64,000 nt of DNA from an uncultured Eubacteriales bacterium (GTDB lineage Bacteria > Bacillota > Clostridia > Christensenellales > CAG-917), in the NCBI GenBank assembly GCA_900544575.1, contig UQVO01000002.1, positions 96,872 to 160,871 of the forward strand, given 5' to 3'. Below the pieces are notes generated by a model that was not told the origin of the DNA, searched no databases, and saw only the letters and a program-made list of their open reading frames with translations. The stretch's first letter is position 1. Each line of letters starts with the position of its first letter. Both the position numbers and the translations under genes were made by a program. Below are positions 33,535 through 41,710 of the stretch, in pieces.

Positions 33535-34474
33535 GCTTCCTACCTCCTTTTCTGTCTTTTGTGACTATGAGCTGCACCACCGCAATGACGATGATTATCA
33601 GCCCCAGACATATGCCCATTGCGGCGGCATAGCCGAACGCCCTGGGGTTTGACCCGGCAAGCAAGTCCTGTATCCTGTAAACCGCCGATTTCATCGAGTT
33701 AAGGTCGGGATTGTTGCTGCCGAGGATGAAAATCTGCCCGTAGATGTTCATATATCCGATTATGGTTGTGAACAGCGTCAGGAACAGCTGGGGTTTGATG
33801 CCCGGCAAAGTGACGTGCAGAAATTTCTGCCACGCGTTGCATCCGTCGATTTTTGCCGCTTCGTAGAGCGTCTTGTCCACGTTTTCCAACCCCGCGGACA
33901 TAATGATGAAATTGCCTCCGATGCCGCACCAGATGCAAAGAAACGCAATCATGAACCAGCAGGCGGTCACACTGCCGAACCAATCTATCGAAAGCCCGAA
34001 TACGTTGTTCACCCAGCCGTAGTGCGAGTCGAACATACGCATAAGAATCAGACCCGTCGCGGTCAGGGGGAATATCCCCGGGACATAAATCATTGCTCTG
34101 AACAATTTATATCCCGGGGGTTTGAGATTGGTGAGCAGGGCTAGCCCCAGGGGTATCAGCATAGACAGCGGTACTATGCAGGCGCAAAATTTGATTGTCG
34201 TCCACACCGCCGACCAGAAATCCCTCGCAATGGAGTTGCTTCCGAACAGCACGGTGAAGTTTTCGAGCGTTCCCACATCGTCGGGCAAAAAGGACGTCGG
34301 CGTGAACTTGGAAAACGCCATCACGATGCCGAAGATTAGCGGGAAGACGAAGAACATCGCAAAACAGACTGCGTACGGGCCGAGGAAAGTGCCTACCGAC
34401 AAGGACTTCCTCGCCAGGCTCTTATGCATTTCCCGCGTCTGAGCGTATTGTTTGATTTCGACCAGCTTCCGCAT
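33497..34474 (-). CDS. Carbohydrate ABC permease, MalF type
   Basis: 325 residues, six predicted helices after a 30-residue cytoplasmic N-terminus. The EAA loop is YEAAKIDGCNAWQKFLHVTLPGI. It pairs with the MalG-type subunit encoded in the overlapping next gene. GGAGG precedes the ATG, which lies 21 bases past the binding-protein stop. Confidence 0.94.
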   Translation of the reverse strand: MRKLVEIKQYAQTREMHKSLARKSLSVGTFLGPYAVCFAMFFVFPLIFGIVMAFSKFTPTSFLPDDVGTLENFTVLFGSNSIARDFWSAVWTTIKFCACIVPLSMLIPLGLALLTNLKPPGYKLFRAMIYVPGIFPLTATGLILMRMFDSHYGWVNNVFGLSIDWFGSVTACWFMIAFLCIWCGIGGNFIIMSAGLENVDKTLYEAAKIDGCNAWQKFLHVTLPGIKPQLFLTLFTTIIGYMNIYGQIFILGSNNPDLNSMKSAVYRIQDLLAGSNPRAFGYAAAMGICLGLIIIVIAVVQLIVTKDRKGGRKHAEGFRQWKESQ

Positions 34475-34495
34475 AACCTATCCTCCGAAGGAAAA

Positions 34496-35989
34496 TCAGC
34501 TGTACAACTGGATATAGTCGACACAATCTCTGTACTGCGTGTTCAATATGGATGTGATGCTCTGATTTCTGTAAGAATTGGCGATTGCCTGCTGCGCCGC
34601 GGTCTTGAAATACGTGTCCACGTATGAATAGTATTTCGTGGGAGGCACGACGACGTAATCGGCGGGAGTTCCCCAATACTGTATATAAGCCTCGTAAGCG
34701 GGGTCGCTGAGATACTCGGAGGACTGGGAAACGGAAATGACGGCAGGCAGATGTCCGCGCTTGGCCCACTCAATGCCCGAATAATTCGCCATATACTCCA
34801 TAAAGACGGTTGCGGCGGCAGCTTTCGTGTAGCTGGTAACCGTACTCATAAGGGTTATCGCGTGTCCTTCTCCCTTAATCAGCGAAGCATACTCCGCGTC
34901 GGAATCCTTCGCGAACATCCCGGAAAGCGAGCAGGTCGCTATATTGGACGAGCCGCCGTCCGCTGCCAGCATCTGGTCGAAGGTCTGCAATTCTCTCTGC
35001 CACGCCCAGGGGCCTTGGAGCTTGAAGATGCACCTGCCGCTGTTGAAGGGGGCGTCGCCGACGTCGTAGGAAGAGCCGTAATCCTCGCTGAGCGCATACC
35101 GGTTGGTGGAAGATTCGCCGGGGAAAATCCAGTCGCGGAGCACTTGGAGTCCGTCGGCGGTTTCCTGACTGTTCCACGCGGGCATACCTTCCGCGTCGAC
35201 TATCGAGCCGCCGTTCTGCACTGCGGCGGTGTAATCCACGAATTCGTGCACCCACATATCGCCGTAGGAAATCGGGAATGCGGTGTAAGGCTCCGCAGTA
35301 GAAGCAAGGCGCCATTCCGTCGCGCTGTAACCTTCGGAGTTCTCGCCTCTTATCCAAAGCTGGTTGTTTTCGGCAAGCTCCGCCGCTCTGTCGGCGACTT
35401 CGCAAAGTTCCTCGTAGTTGGTGGGAATGGGCAGACCGTTCTTTTCGAGAATGTCCTTCCTGATGCAAATTATCGCGGAATGAACGTCGACCGGCACACC
35501 GTATGCCGTTCCGTCAATCGTCACGCTTTCGAGAAGAGAGGGTACGAAATCACTCTTATCGAATGACGCTCCGCTCTTGTCGAAGAAGAAGTCCACTTCC
35601 TGCAACCAGCCCCTCTCGTTGTACTCGGTCACTCTCGACCCGTGATTGAACAGAATGTCGGGCGCGTTTTCCCTGTCAAACTGCATCGTGTTGCTGAGGA
35701 GCGTTTCCAGGTCATAGCGGGAATAATGCTCCACCGTAACGTGAATCATTCCTTCGTACATACTGTTGAACCCCGCTACAATCTGGTCCTGCGTGTTGGC
35801 GTCGTCGCCCGTTGTAACGCTCCACATTTTGAGATTGATGTTGTCATAGACCACGTTGCCGTTTTCGTCCCATACGATATCGCCGTCCCCTTCGAGAACG
35901 GGGGCACCCGTATTGTTATCGCAGCCCGCCAGCGCGGCTACGGCGACGGCTATGACCAAAACAAGCAATAACCATTTCTTTTTCTTCAT
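34496..35989 (-). CDS. Extracellular oligosaccharide-binding lipoprotein (SBP family 1)
   Basis: 497 residues. Lipobox ALAGC, then a MalE-type type 2 binding fold: INLKMWSVTTGDDANTQDQIVAGFN, LLSNTMQFDRENAPDILFNHGSRVTEY, DGTAYGVPVDVHSAIICIRKDILEKNG and FKLQGPWAWQRELQTF. It binds glycan fragments and feeds the adjacent MalF/MalG permeases. GGAGG precedes the ATG. The operon order (GH43, GH43, binding protein, permeases, ATPase) suggests it recognises products of the secreted GH43 enzymes. Confidence 0.93.
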   Translation of the reverse strand: MKKKKWLLLVLVIAVAVAALAGCDNNTGAPVLEGDGDIVWDENGNVVYDNINLKMWSVTTGDDANTQDQIVAGFNSMYEGMIHVTVEHYSRYDLETLLSNTMQFDRENAPDILFNHGSRVTEYNERGWLQEVDFFFDKSGASFDKSDFVPSLLESVTIDGTAYGVPVDVHSAIICIRKDILEKNGLPIPTNYEELCEVADRAAELAENNQLWIRGENSEGYSATEWRLASTAEPYTAFPISYGDMWVHEFVDYTAAVQNGGSIVDAEGMPAWNSQETADGLQVLRDWIFPGESSTNRYALSEDYGSSYDVGDAPFNSGRCIFKLQGPWAWQRELQTFDQMLAADGGSSNIATCSLSGMFAKDSDAEYASLIKGEGHAITLMSTVTSYTKAAAATVFMEYMANYSGIEWAKRGHLPAVISVSQSSEYLSDPAYEAYIQYWGTPADYVVVPPTKYYSYVDTYFKTAAQQAIANSYRNQSITSILNTQYRDCVDYIQLYS

Positions 35990-36007
35990 AAATTTCCTCC
36001 TTGTGTT

Positions 36008-37189
36008 TTAAAACTTCACTATGGTCGGACCGGTCTTTTCTTCGCCGATAGAGGCCTTTCTGCCCTCCACATAAGGCATACCGTTCTCATCCCACAGCAG
36101 TTTGTCCATAAATACTATCCTTTCGCTCGGACGTTCGCCGTACACGTCGTATCCGTGATAGAACAGCCAGTAGTCGCCCGCGAAATCCTGCACGACGGTG
36201 TTGTGCCCGACGCCGACGACCGTGTCGCTGGGCGAAATGACTTCCTCTCCGTACGGCGCTTCGTCGAGAGGTATCCCGTCGTGTGTGGTGAATTTGTCAA
36301 GGAAATTGTCGGCGACGCCCGCCCTCACCTTGTAGGTCGAATCGGTAGAAGCCAGACAGGTTCCCTGCGAACCGAAGAAATAAAGTTTGCCGTTGTGGCG
36401 GATGATGTAGCTGCCTTCGTAGTTAATGTCCACGTTCATCCCGCCGCCGTTTGTGTTGTCGTCGATGAGGTAATAGATGTGGTCCTTCACCTGGTCGCCG
36501 TAGAACAGTTCCGTGCCGTCATCCGTCAGCAGGGTCGCGGCGATGCCGAAGAAGCTGCCCCACACCATATAGAGTTGTTCTCCGTCATAGAACGGGAACG
36601 GGTCTATGCCGTTGCGCACGCCCGTCATCTCCTGGTCGAGCAGTTTGCCGTAATGCGTCCAGGGACCGTAAGGCGTAGGGGAAGTCGCGACGCCTATGCC
36701 GGGGTTTTCGTCCCCCCAGAGCGACAGAGAATAGTAATAGTTGTATTGGTCGCCGACTTTGATGATTGCGGGAGCCCAGACGCCCGCATTGGGGTCGTGC
36801 CAGTCGAGGGCGTTGGGATGTCCGTCGAAGACGCTGCCCACCCAGGTCCAGTCGACCAGATTCGTGCTGCGGAATATCGGACCTCTGTCATACTGCATTC
36901 CCTTGTCACCCATTTCGCAATAAGTGTTGGTGCAGTACATATAGAAATAGCCGCTCTCGTCATCCCTGTATATGTCGGGGTCGGCGACGGTCACCTGATA
37001 CTCCGAGCCGTCCTGCTTGTAAAAGCGCAGCGGATTGGAATACGTTTCGTTGGTATACTCTCTGTCCGCTGGCGGGTCGGGCGTCGGACCGTCCCCGTCC
37101 GGGGAAGTCGTATTATTGCACCCGAGCGTGAAAACCGCCGCAAGCACGAGCAGCATTGCCGTTGCTATGACCAAAATGCTTTTTCTCAT
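36008..37189 (-). CDS. Secreted GH43 lipoprotein (arabinanase/arabinofuranosidase-like)
   Basis: 393 residues. Lipobox TLGC and a short Pro/Asp linker, then a GH43 propeller. Catalytic positions are visible: base Asp in VADPDIYRDD, Asp in NGIDPFPFYDG and acid Glu in NYEGSYIIRHNGKLY; also GVWAPAIIKVG and the late GHNTVVQDFAGDYWLFYHGYD. The pattern fits the endo-arabinanase/arabinofuranosidase side of the family, but exact specificity is open. It is paralogous to the GH43 gene upstream. GGAGG precedes the ATG. Confidence 0.9.
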   Translation of the reverse strand: MRKSILVIATAMLLVLAAVFTLGCNNTTSPDGDGPTPDPPADREYTNETYSNPLRFYKQDGSEYQVTVADPDIYRDDESGYFYMYCTNTYCEMGDKGMQYDRGPIFRSTNLVDWTWVGSVFDGHPNALDWHDPNAGVWAPAIIKVGDQYNYYYSLSLWGDENPGIGVATSPTPYGPWTHYGKLLDQEMTGVRNGIDPFPFYDGEQLYMVWGSFFGIAATLLTDDGTELFYGDQVKDHIYYLIDDNTNGGGMNVDINYEGSYIIRHNGKLYFFGSQGTCLASTDSTYKVRAGVADNFLDKFTTHDGIPLDEAPYGEEVISPSDTVVGVGHNTVVQDFAGDYWLFYHGYDVYGERPSERIVFMDKLLWDENGMPYVEGRKASIGEEKTGPTIVKF

Positions 37190-37218
37190 AAGTTCCTCCG
37201 AGCCGTTTTCTTATGCCG

Positions 37219-38367
37219 TCATTGTTCCAGACTGTCGATATAAGGTCCGGGAAGCTCCGTCCCGTTGCTTGCCTTGTTGCCTTCCACGTACGGCATCCCC
37301 GTTTCCGCATCCCACAGCAGCCTGTCCATATAGATGACTCTCGCTTCTCCCGCCGCCGTGGTATCGTAGCCGTGATATACCATCCAGTACTCTCCCGCGT
37401 CGTCCTGAATGACAACGCAGTGCCCCGTTCCCATAGCTCCGCTGAGGGAAGGCGTGACCACCGGGTCGCCGCGGTTGGGGCCGAACATATCCCTGCCCTG
37501 CGAGTCGAGATACGGACCCGTCAGCGACCGAGAGCGCGCGACAACCACGTGATAGGTGGACTGTTTGCCGCTGAGGGCGGAACCCGTGGAAAGGAAGAGA
37601 TAATACCATCCGTCCTTTTTCATAATGAAGCTGCCCTCGTAGTTGTCGTTGTTGAACACTTCGAAACCGGCGAGCGCCACCTTGCTTTCCTTCTGAGATT
37701 CCAGCCCGCCCATAAGTCCGAGTCCGTCCTCGGTAAGTTCGATGAGCGTAATCAGTCCGCCGTAAGAACCGAACACCATATAAAGCCTGTCATCGTCATA
37801 AAAAACGTGGGGGTCTATGGAATTGGTCACCCCGATTTCCTCGCTGTCAAAAAGTTTGCCGTAATGAGTCCAGGGGCCGTAAGGCGTGGGCGCCGTCGCA
37901 ACTCCGATGCCGGGATTTTCGTCACCGCCGACGGACAGCGAATAATAGAAGTTCCAGGTGTCACCCACTTTGCAGACCGTGGGAGCCCAGACGCCCGCGC
38001 CCGAAGTGCCCCAATCGGGAACGTAATTTTCGAACACGTCGCCTACATACTCCCAGCTGTGCATATCGTCGGATTTCCATATCGGGCCGCGCTTAAAAGC
38101 GAGTTCCGGCGTATAGACGTCCGTCTGCGTGCAATATAGATAGAATGTTCCGTCATCGTCGCGCACAACGTAAGGGTCCGCCTGATATGTTTTTCTCCTC
38201 TCTCCTTCCACTATCGGGGAAATCGGATTGGAGTAAGGATTATTTTGGGAAAGAACGGGTTCGTTAGGCGTGTCCGACGGCGTCGACGGTTTATCGCAGG
38301 CAACGAAAACCGAAACCGACGCTATGAACAGCAAAACCAGAAGCAGCAGTAAAGCTAATTTTCTCAT
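37219..38367 (-). CDS. Secreted GH43 lipoprotein, first gene of the glycan operon
   Basis: 382 residues. Lipobox VFVAC, then GH43 motifs: YQADPYVVRDDDGTFYLYCTQ, GVWAPTVCKVG, NSIDPHVFYDDDRLYMVFGS, NYEGSFIMKKDGWYYLFLS and GTGHCVVIQDDAGEYWMVYHGYD. The catalytic Asp, Asp and Glu are intact. It is expected to cleave arabinose- or xylose-containing side chains outside the cell. Transcription starts at the promoter facing the AraC regulator; GGGGGA precedes the ATG. Confidence 0.9.
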   Translation of the reverse strand: MRKLALLLLLVLLFIASVSVFVACDKPSTPSDTPNEPVLSQNNPYSNPISPIVEGERRKTYQADPYVVRDDDGTFYLYCTQTDVYTPELAFKRGPIWKSDDMHSWEYVGDVFENYVPDWGTSGAGVWAPTVCKVGDTWNFYYSLSVGGDENPGIGVATAPTPYGPWTHYGKLFDSEEIGVTNSIDPHVFYDDDRLYMVFGSYGGLITLIELTEDGLGLMGGLESQKESKVALAGFEVFNNDNYEGSFIMKKDGWYYLFLSTGSALSGKQSTYHVVVARSRSLTGPYLDSQGRDMFGPNRGDPVVTPSLSGAMGTGHCVVIQDDAGEYWMVYHGYDTTAAGEARVIYMDRLLWDAETGMPYVEGNKASNGTELPGPYIDSLEQ

Positions 38368-38393
38368 AACAGTTCCCCCTGAACCTTTTTTTC

Positions 38394-38422
38394 ATTGTAT
38401 CAATTACTCTCCTCCGTTTCAA
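38394..38422 (-). promoter_or_regulatory. Glycan operon promoter
   Basis: TTGAAA (38422-38417), 17-base spacer, TACAAT (38399-38394) with an extended TG upstream of the -10. An inverted repeat borders the -35 side. Confidence 0.8.
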
Positions 38423-38495
38423 TACGAATTCCGCCATTTTGTTTTCTTTTCCATAGGCTGACAATAAAAAAGAAAAACAAAATTTCGTATAATTG
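38420..38495. repeat. Inverted repeat between divergent glycan-operon and AraC promoters
   Basis: ATTTTGTTTTCTTTT (38436-38450) mirrors AAAAGAAAAACAAAAT (ending 38483) with one inserted base, and CAATACGAA (38420-38428) mirrors TTCGTATAATTG (38484-38495). The two arms reach both -35 boxes, so a dimeric AraC-type activator bound here could control both directions. Confidence 0.65.
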
Positions 38496-38521
38496 ACAAG
38501 GGTATTTTTTGATGCTAGATT
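38493..38521 (+). promoter_or_regulatory. araC-type gene promoter, leaderless geometry
   Basis: TTGACA (38493-38498), 17-base spacer, extended -10 TGCTAGATT ending at 38521. Six bases then lead to the ATG, so the start point should coincide with the initiation codon. No Shine-Dalgarno is present. Confidence 0.75.
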
Positions 38522-38527
38522 GAAAAT

Positions 38528-39538
38528 ATGAACGCAGCCAATCAAATCAACTCGGAGTTTTCTCCGCGGCTGAAAGATGCGGGAGAATCTTATCTCACTC
38601 TTAAAAACTGGTATTCGGAAGTGTTCGACTCCAACTTCACGATGGATTTCCACGCGCACCCGCAGTTTGAAATTATGTATTGCGAAAACGGGCAGTTCGA
38701 CTTTATCTACAAAAAGGACAAGTGCTCCGATGTAACGGAAACCGTCACTGTAGGCAACAATTGTTTTATTCTCATCAACACGGGATACTATCACCAGCTT
38801 GCCAACATCTACGATTCGACAAAGATACTGAACCTGGAATTCCTGCCCACCAAAACCCGTTCGCTGGAAGACACCAAGGCTTCTCAGTTGCTGAAAAGGT
38901 TCATTGTGCCGCTGAAAGACCTCTACGCTTTCTCAAAACAGCTGGAAAACATTTTTTCGGCTGACCAGGACTACTATATCTTCGTCGACAACAGCAACGT
39001 GCTGGGAATAATACGTGAAATCATAAGGAAAACGGAAGAAAGCAACGCCGACGAGCGCGCTCTGAACATCGCTCTGCTTACGAACAAACTTTTCCTTGAC
39101 ATAGCGCACTGCTCTTCGCCGATAGGCTACAAAAAGACGGGCATAATCTACGTCGACTCCGCAATGACATACATCAATTCCAATTTCCTCAAAAAAATCT
39201 CCGTCAAGGAAATTGCGGCGGCGGTCGGAGTTTCCGACGTTTATCTGCAAAAGATGTTCAGGGAGCAGTACGGAAAAACCATACACCGCATAATCACCGA
39301 AAAACGCATCGTTCAGGCAAAATATCTGCTTTCGCAAAGCGATGCGGATATGAACACCATAGCCGCAAGCTGCGGTTTCGGCAGCTACGAACATATGGCG
39401 TACGCGTTCAAGCGCGTAGAGGGGTGCTCTCCTTCCAATTACCGTCAGAAATCTTCCTCCAAGACGGTCAGATTTTTCTCTCCGCAGGGAGAAATCAAAC
39501 TGTTCACGCGCAAACCGAAAAACAGGTCCCGCTCCTGA
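38528..39538 (+). CDS. AraC-family transcriptional regulator
   Basis: 336 residues. N-terminal cupin sensor (FHAHPQFEIMYCENGQFDFIY) and C-terminal double helix-turn-helix: KKISVKEIAAAVGVSDVYLQKMFREQYGKTIHRII, then ADMNTIAASCGFGSYEHMAYAFKRVEGCSPSNYR. It is divergent from the 11-gene glycan operon with a shared repeat region, so it is the probable activator of that operon, sensing a sugar product. The ATG has no ribosome binding site and lies where transcription should begin. Confidence 0.93.
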   Translation: MNAANQINSEFSPRLKDAGESYLTLKNWYSEVFDSNFTMDFHAHPQFEIMYCENGQFDFIYKKDKCSDVTETVTVGNNCFILINTGYYHQLANIYDSTKILNLEFLPTKTRSLEDTKASQLLKRFIVPLKDLYAFSKQLENIFSADQDYYIFVDNSNVLGIIREIIRKTEESNADERALNIALLTNKLFLDIAHCSSPIGYKKTGIIYVDSAMTYINSNFLKKISVKEIAAAVGVSDVYLQKMFREQYGKTIHRIITEKRIVQAKYLLSQSDADMNTIAASCGFGSYEHMAYAFKRVEGCSPSNYRQKSSSKTVRFFSPQGEIKLFTRKPKNRSRS

Positions 39539-39570
39539 ACGCTGCGTCGGCGAAATTTTCTTTCCGCCGC

Positions 39571-39598
39571 TTGACAACATCCGCACTTCTGTTATAAT
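39571..39598 (+). promoter_or_regulatory. pnuC promoter
   Basis: TTGACA (39571-39576), 16-base spacer, TATAAT (39593-39598). The predicted start near 39605 coincides with the first hairpin of the leader. Confidence 0.9.
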
Positions 39599-39604
39599 GG
39601 CGTT

Positions 39605-39689
39605 GCTGCCACCGGGTAGCGTGATGCAAAAGGCATCCGTAGATACATCGTTAGGTCTCAGAAGATGTATCGGCGGGTGTTATTTTTTT
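39605..39689 (+). promoter_or_regulatory. Transcription attenuator / candidate riboswitch in the pnuC leader
   Basis: Three hairpins in an 94-base leader. Hairpin 1 is GCTGCC, ACCG loop, GGTAGC (39605-39620). Hairpin 2 is GATGC, AAAAG, GCATC (39623-39637). The third is an intrinsic terminator whose left arm 39632-39649 pairs with 39664-39681 (18 positions, one mismatch, several G-T pairs) and is followed by seven Ts (39683-39689). Hairpin 2 and the terminator share 39632-39637, so they are mutually exclusive. The Shine-Dalgarno GGAG starts at 39690. No FMN, TPP or cobalamin signature is present. Confidence 0.75.
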
Positions 39690-39698
39690 GGAGAAGAT

Positions 39699-40466
39699 AT
39701 GGAAAAGCTGAAAAAGGCCGCAAAATACTTCACTCCCTTCGAAATTGCGCTGTGGGTCTGTTCCGTAGTGCTAATCGGCGTATCCTTCGGCATTTTCGAC
39801 GGTGAAAACCGGCTCGCCCTCGCCGCATCGCTGGTCGGCGCGACTTCTCTCATCTTCACGGCGAAAGGCAACGCGATAGGTCAGATACTCATCATTGTGT
39901 TCAGCGTGCTGTACGGCATAATATCCTACACTTTCGCCTATTACGGCGAGATGATAACTTATCTCGGAATGACCGCCCCGATTGCGATACTTGCCGTGAT
40001 TGCGTGGCTTCGCAATCCCTTCGGCGGAAAAAAGTCGGAAGTGAAAGTCAACAGGCTCTCTCTGCGCGAACACGTCTTTATGTGGGTGCTTGCCGCCGTC
40101 GTGACCGCGGCGTTTTACTTCATCCTGGAAGCCTTCGACACCGCAAATCTCATTCCCAGCACGATATCCGTGACGACGAGTTTCGTCGCGGCATATCTCA
40201 CGTTCAGGCGCAGCCCCCTCTACGCGCTCGCCTATGCGGCGAACGATATAGTGTTAATCGTGCTTTGGGTGCTGGCGTCCCTGGAAGACATAAGCTATAT
40301 ATCCGTGACGGTATGTTTCGTCACTTTCCTCGTCAACGACATTTACGGCTTCGTCAGCTGGAACCGTATGCGCAAGCGTCAGGCGGCGGCGACGGCGCAT
40401 GACGACGCATCCGACGAAGCTGCGCAAGCCGAAACTTTTTCCGAAAACGACGAAAAGGCGGCATAA
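39699..40466 (+). CDS. pnuC: PnuC-family nicotinamide riboside-type transporter
   Basis: 255 residues, about seven to eight helices. Typical PnuC segments are LVGATSLIFTAKGNAIGQILIIVFSVLYGIISYTFAYYGEM and the C-terminal FLVNDIYGFVSWNRM. PnuC proteins facilitate uptake of vitamin precursors (nicotinamide riboside; related members riboflavin or thiamine), trapped by intracellular phosphorylation. The start was chosen at ATG 39699 with GGAGAAG upstream; longer frames run through the attenuator. The gene ends in an Ala/Asp/Glu-rich tail. The leader implies ligand-controlled transcription. Confidence 0.9.
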   Translation: MEKLKKAAKYFTPFEIALWVCSVVLIGVSFGIFDGENRLALAASLVGATSLIFTAKGNAIGQILIIVFSVLYGIISYTFAYYGEMITYLGMTAPIAILAVIAWLRNPFGGKKSEVKVNRLSLREHVFMWVLAAVVTAAFYFILEAFDTANLIPSTISVTTSFVAAYLTFRRSPLYALAYAANDIVLIVLWVLASLEDISYISVTVCFVTFLVNDIYGFVSWNRMRKRQAAATAHDDASDEAAQAETFSENDEKAA

Positions 40467-40476
40467 ACCCGCCTTT
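40454..40476. terminator. Bidirectional terminator between pnuC and fprA
   Basis: AAAGGCGG (40454-40461) / CCGCCTTT (40469-40476), seven-base loop, overlapping the pnuC stop codon. T-runs are short on both strands. Confidence 0.6.
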
Positions 40477-40526
40477 CCGTCATAATAAACACTTTATTGC
40501 GTCTGATTTTTTGTTCCGCGCCTCTA

Positions 40527-41678
40527 TCAGGCGAGAAGGTCGTCCGCAAGCCGTGCGCAGAGTTCGCGGATATTGTCGGGCACGGCGGAACGACAGGTTA
40601 TCACCGTGTCTGCGAACGTGATGTTCTTCTGCTCTTCCAGCATCGCGCGCATAAGTTTTCCCGACATAGGCGCCCAGGAACCGTTCTCTATTATGCCGAC
40701 CTTTCTGTTCTGAAAATTCTTCGCTTTGAGGTGGCGGATGAAGTCGTCCATAACGGGGAAAATGCCGCCGTCGAGAGTCGTCGCGGCAAAGACGGTCTTG
40801 TCATAGCGGAACGCGTCTTCGACGGCTTCCGCCATATCGCTGCGCGCCAGGTCCGTGACAACCGTTTTTTCTCCCCTGCTTTCGAGCTCTTCCGCAAGAG
40901 CGAGCGCGGCTTCTCTGGTGTTGCCGTAAACTCCCGCATACGCGATAAACGTGCCTTTGCTCTCCGCCTTATAGCTGCTCCAAGTGTCGTAAAGTCCGAG
41001 GTAATAGGAAAGATTTTCCGTGAGCACGGGGCCGTGCAGCGGGCATATAGCCTTGATGTCGAAAGCGGCGAGTTTTTTGAGCAGAGCCTGCACCTGCACG
41101 CCGTATTTGCCGACTATATTGAAATAATACCTGCGCGCTTCGCACGCCCAGTCGTCGGTTTCGTTTTGCAGCGCGCCGAACTTTCCGAAAGCGTCCGCCG
41201 CGAAGAGCACCTTTTCGGACTTTTCGTAGCTGACAGTCACTTCCGGCCAATGCACCATAGGCGCGGACACGAAAGTGAGCTCGTGCGTGCCGAGAGAGAG
41301 TGTGTCGCCCTCTTTTACCGTGAGCTTCACGGGAAGTTCGCAGCCGTAAAAGTTGCGGAACATCTCGAACATCTTCGTGTTGCCCACGACGCAGGCGGAA
41401 GGATATTTTGCGGCAAAGGCGGCAATGCCCGCGGAGTGGTCGGGTTCCATATGCGAAATGACCAGATAATCGGGAGTTCTGCCTTGCAGCGCGTCTTCGA
41501 GCTTGCCGAGCCATTCTGCGATTTTCGCCTTGTCCACCGCGTCCATAACGGCGATTTTCTCGTCGGTTATGACGTAAGAGTTATAGGACATACCTTCCGG
41601 CACGACATACTGTCCCTCGAAAAGGTCGAGGTCGAGGTCGTCCACGCCGACATAAGTAATTCCCTTAAAGTTTTTCAT
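40527..41678 (-). CDS. fprA: Flavodiiron protein (FprA, A-type flavoprotein)
   Basis: 383 residues. N-terminal metallo-beta-lactamase-like diiron domain with HMEPDHSAG, VHWPEV, LFAADAFGKFG and CPLHGPV carrying the expected His/Glu/Asp ligands, then a C-terminal flavodoxin domain (FIAYAGVYGNTREAALAL). It reduces O2 to water, or NO to N2O, protecting anaerobes. GGAGATATA precedes the ATG. It is the last gene of the minus run from prs; the neighbours do not include an obvious rubredoxin. Confidence 0.95.
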   Translation of the reverse strand: MKNFKGITYVGVDDLDLDLFEGQYVVPEGMSYNSYVITDEKIAVMDAVDKAKIAEWLGKLEDALQGRTPDYLVISHMEPDHSAGIAAFAAKYPSACVVGNTKMFEMFRNFYGCELPVKLTVKEGDTLSLGTHELTFVSAPMVHWPEVTVSYEKSEKVLFAADAFGKFGALQNETDDWACEARRYYFNIVGKYGVQVQALLKKLAAFDIKAICPLHGPVLTENLSYYLGLYDTWSSYKAESKGTFIAYAGVYGNTREAALALAEELESRGEKTVVTDLARSDMAEAVEDAFRYDKTVFAATTLDGGIFPVMDDFIRHLKAKNFQNRKVGIIENGSWAPMSGKLMRAMLEEQKNITFADTVITCRSAVPDNIRELCARLADDLLA

Positions 41679-41710
41679 ATTATATCTCCGTAAAGTTTAA
41701 TCGTATGTTT

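Noticed and set aside
39605..39689. FMN, TPP or cobalamin riboswitch before pnuC
   Set aside because: The conserved cores of these classes (for example CTGAGA and the TPP GGATAATGCC stretch, or the FMN GGGGCAGGGTGAAATTCC core) are not present; only the attenuator layout is supported.
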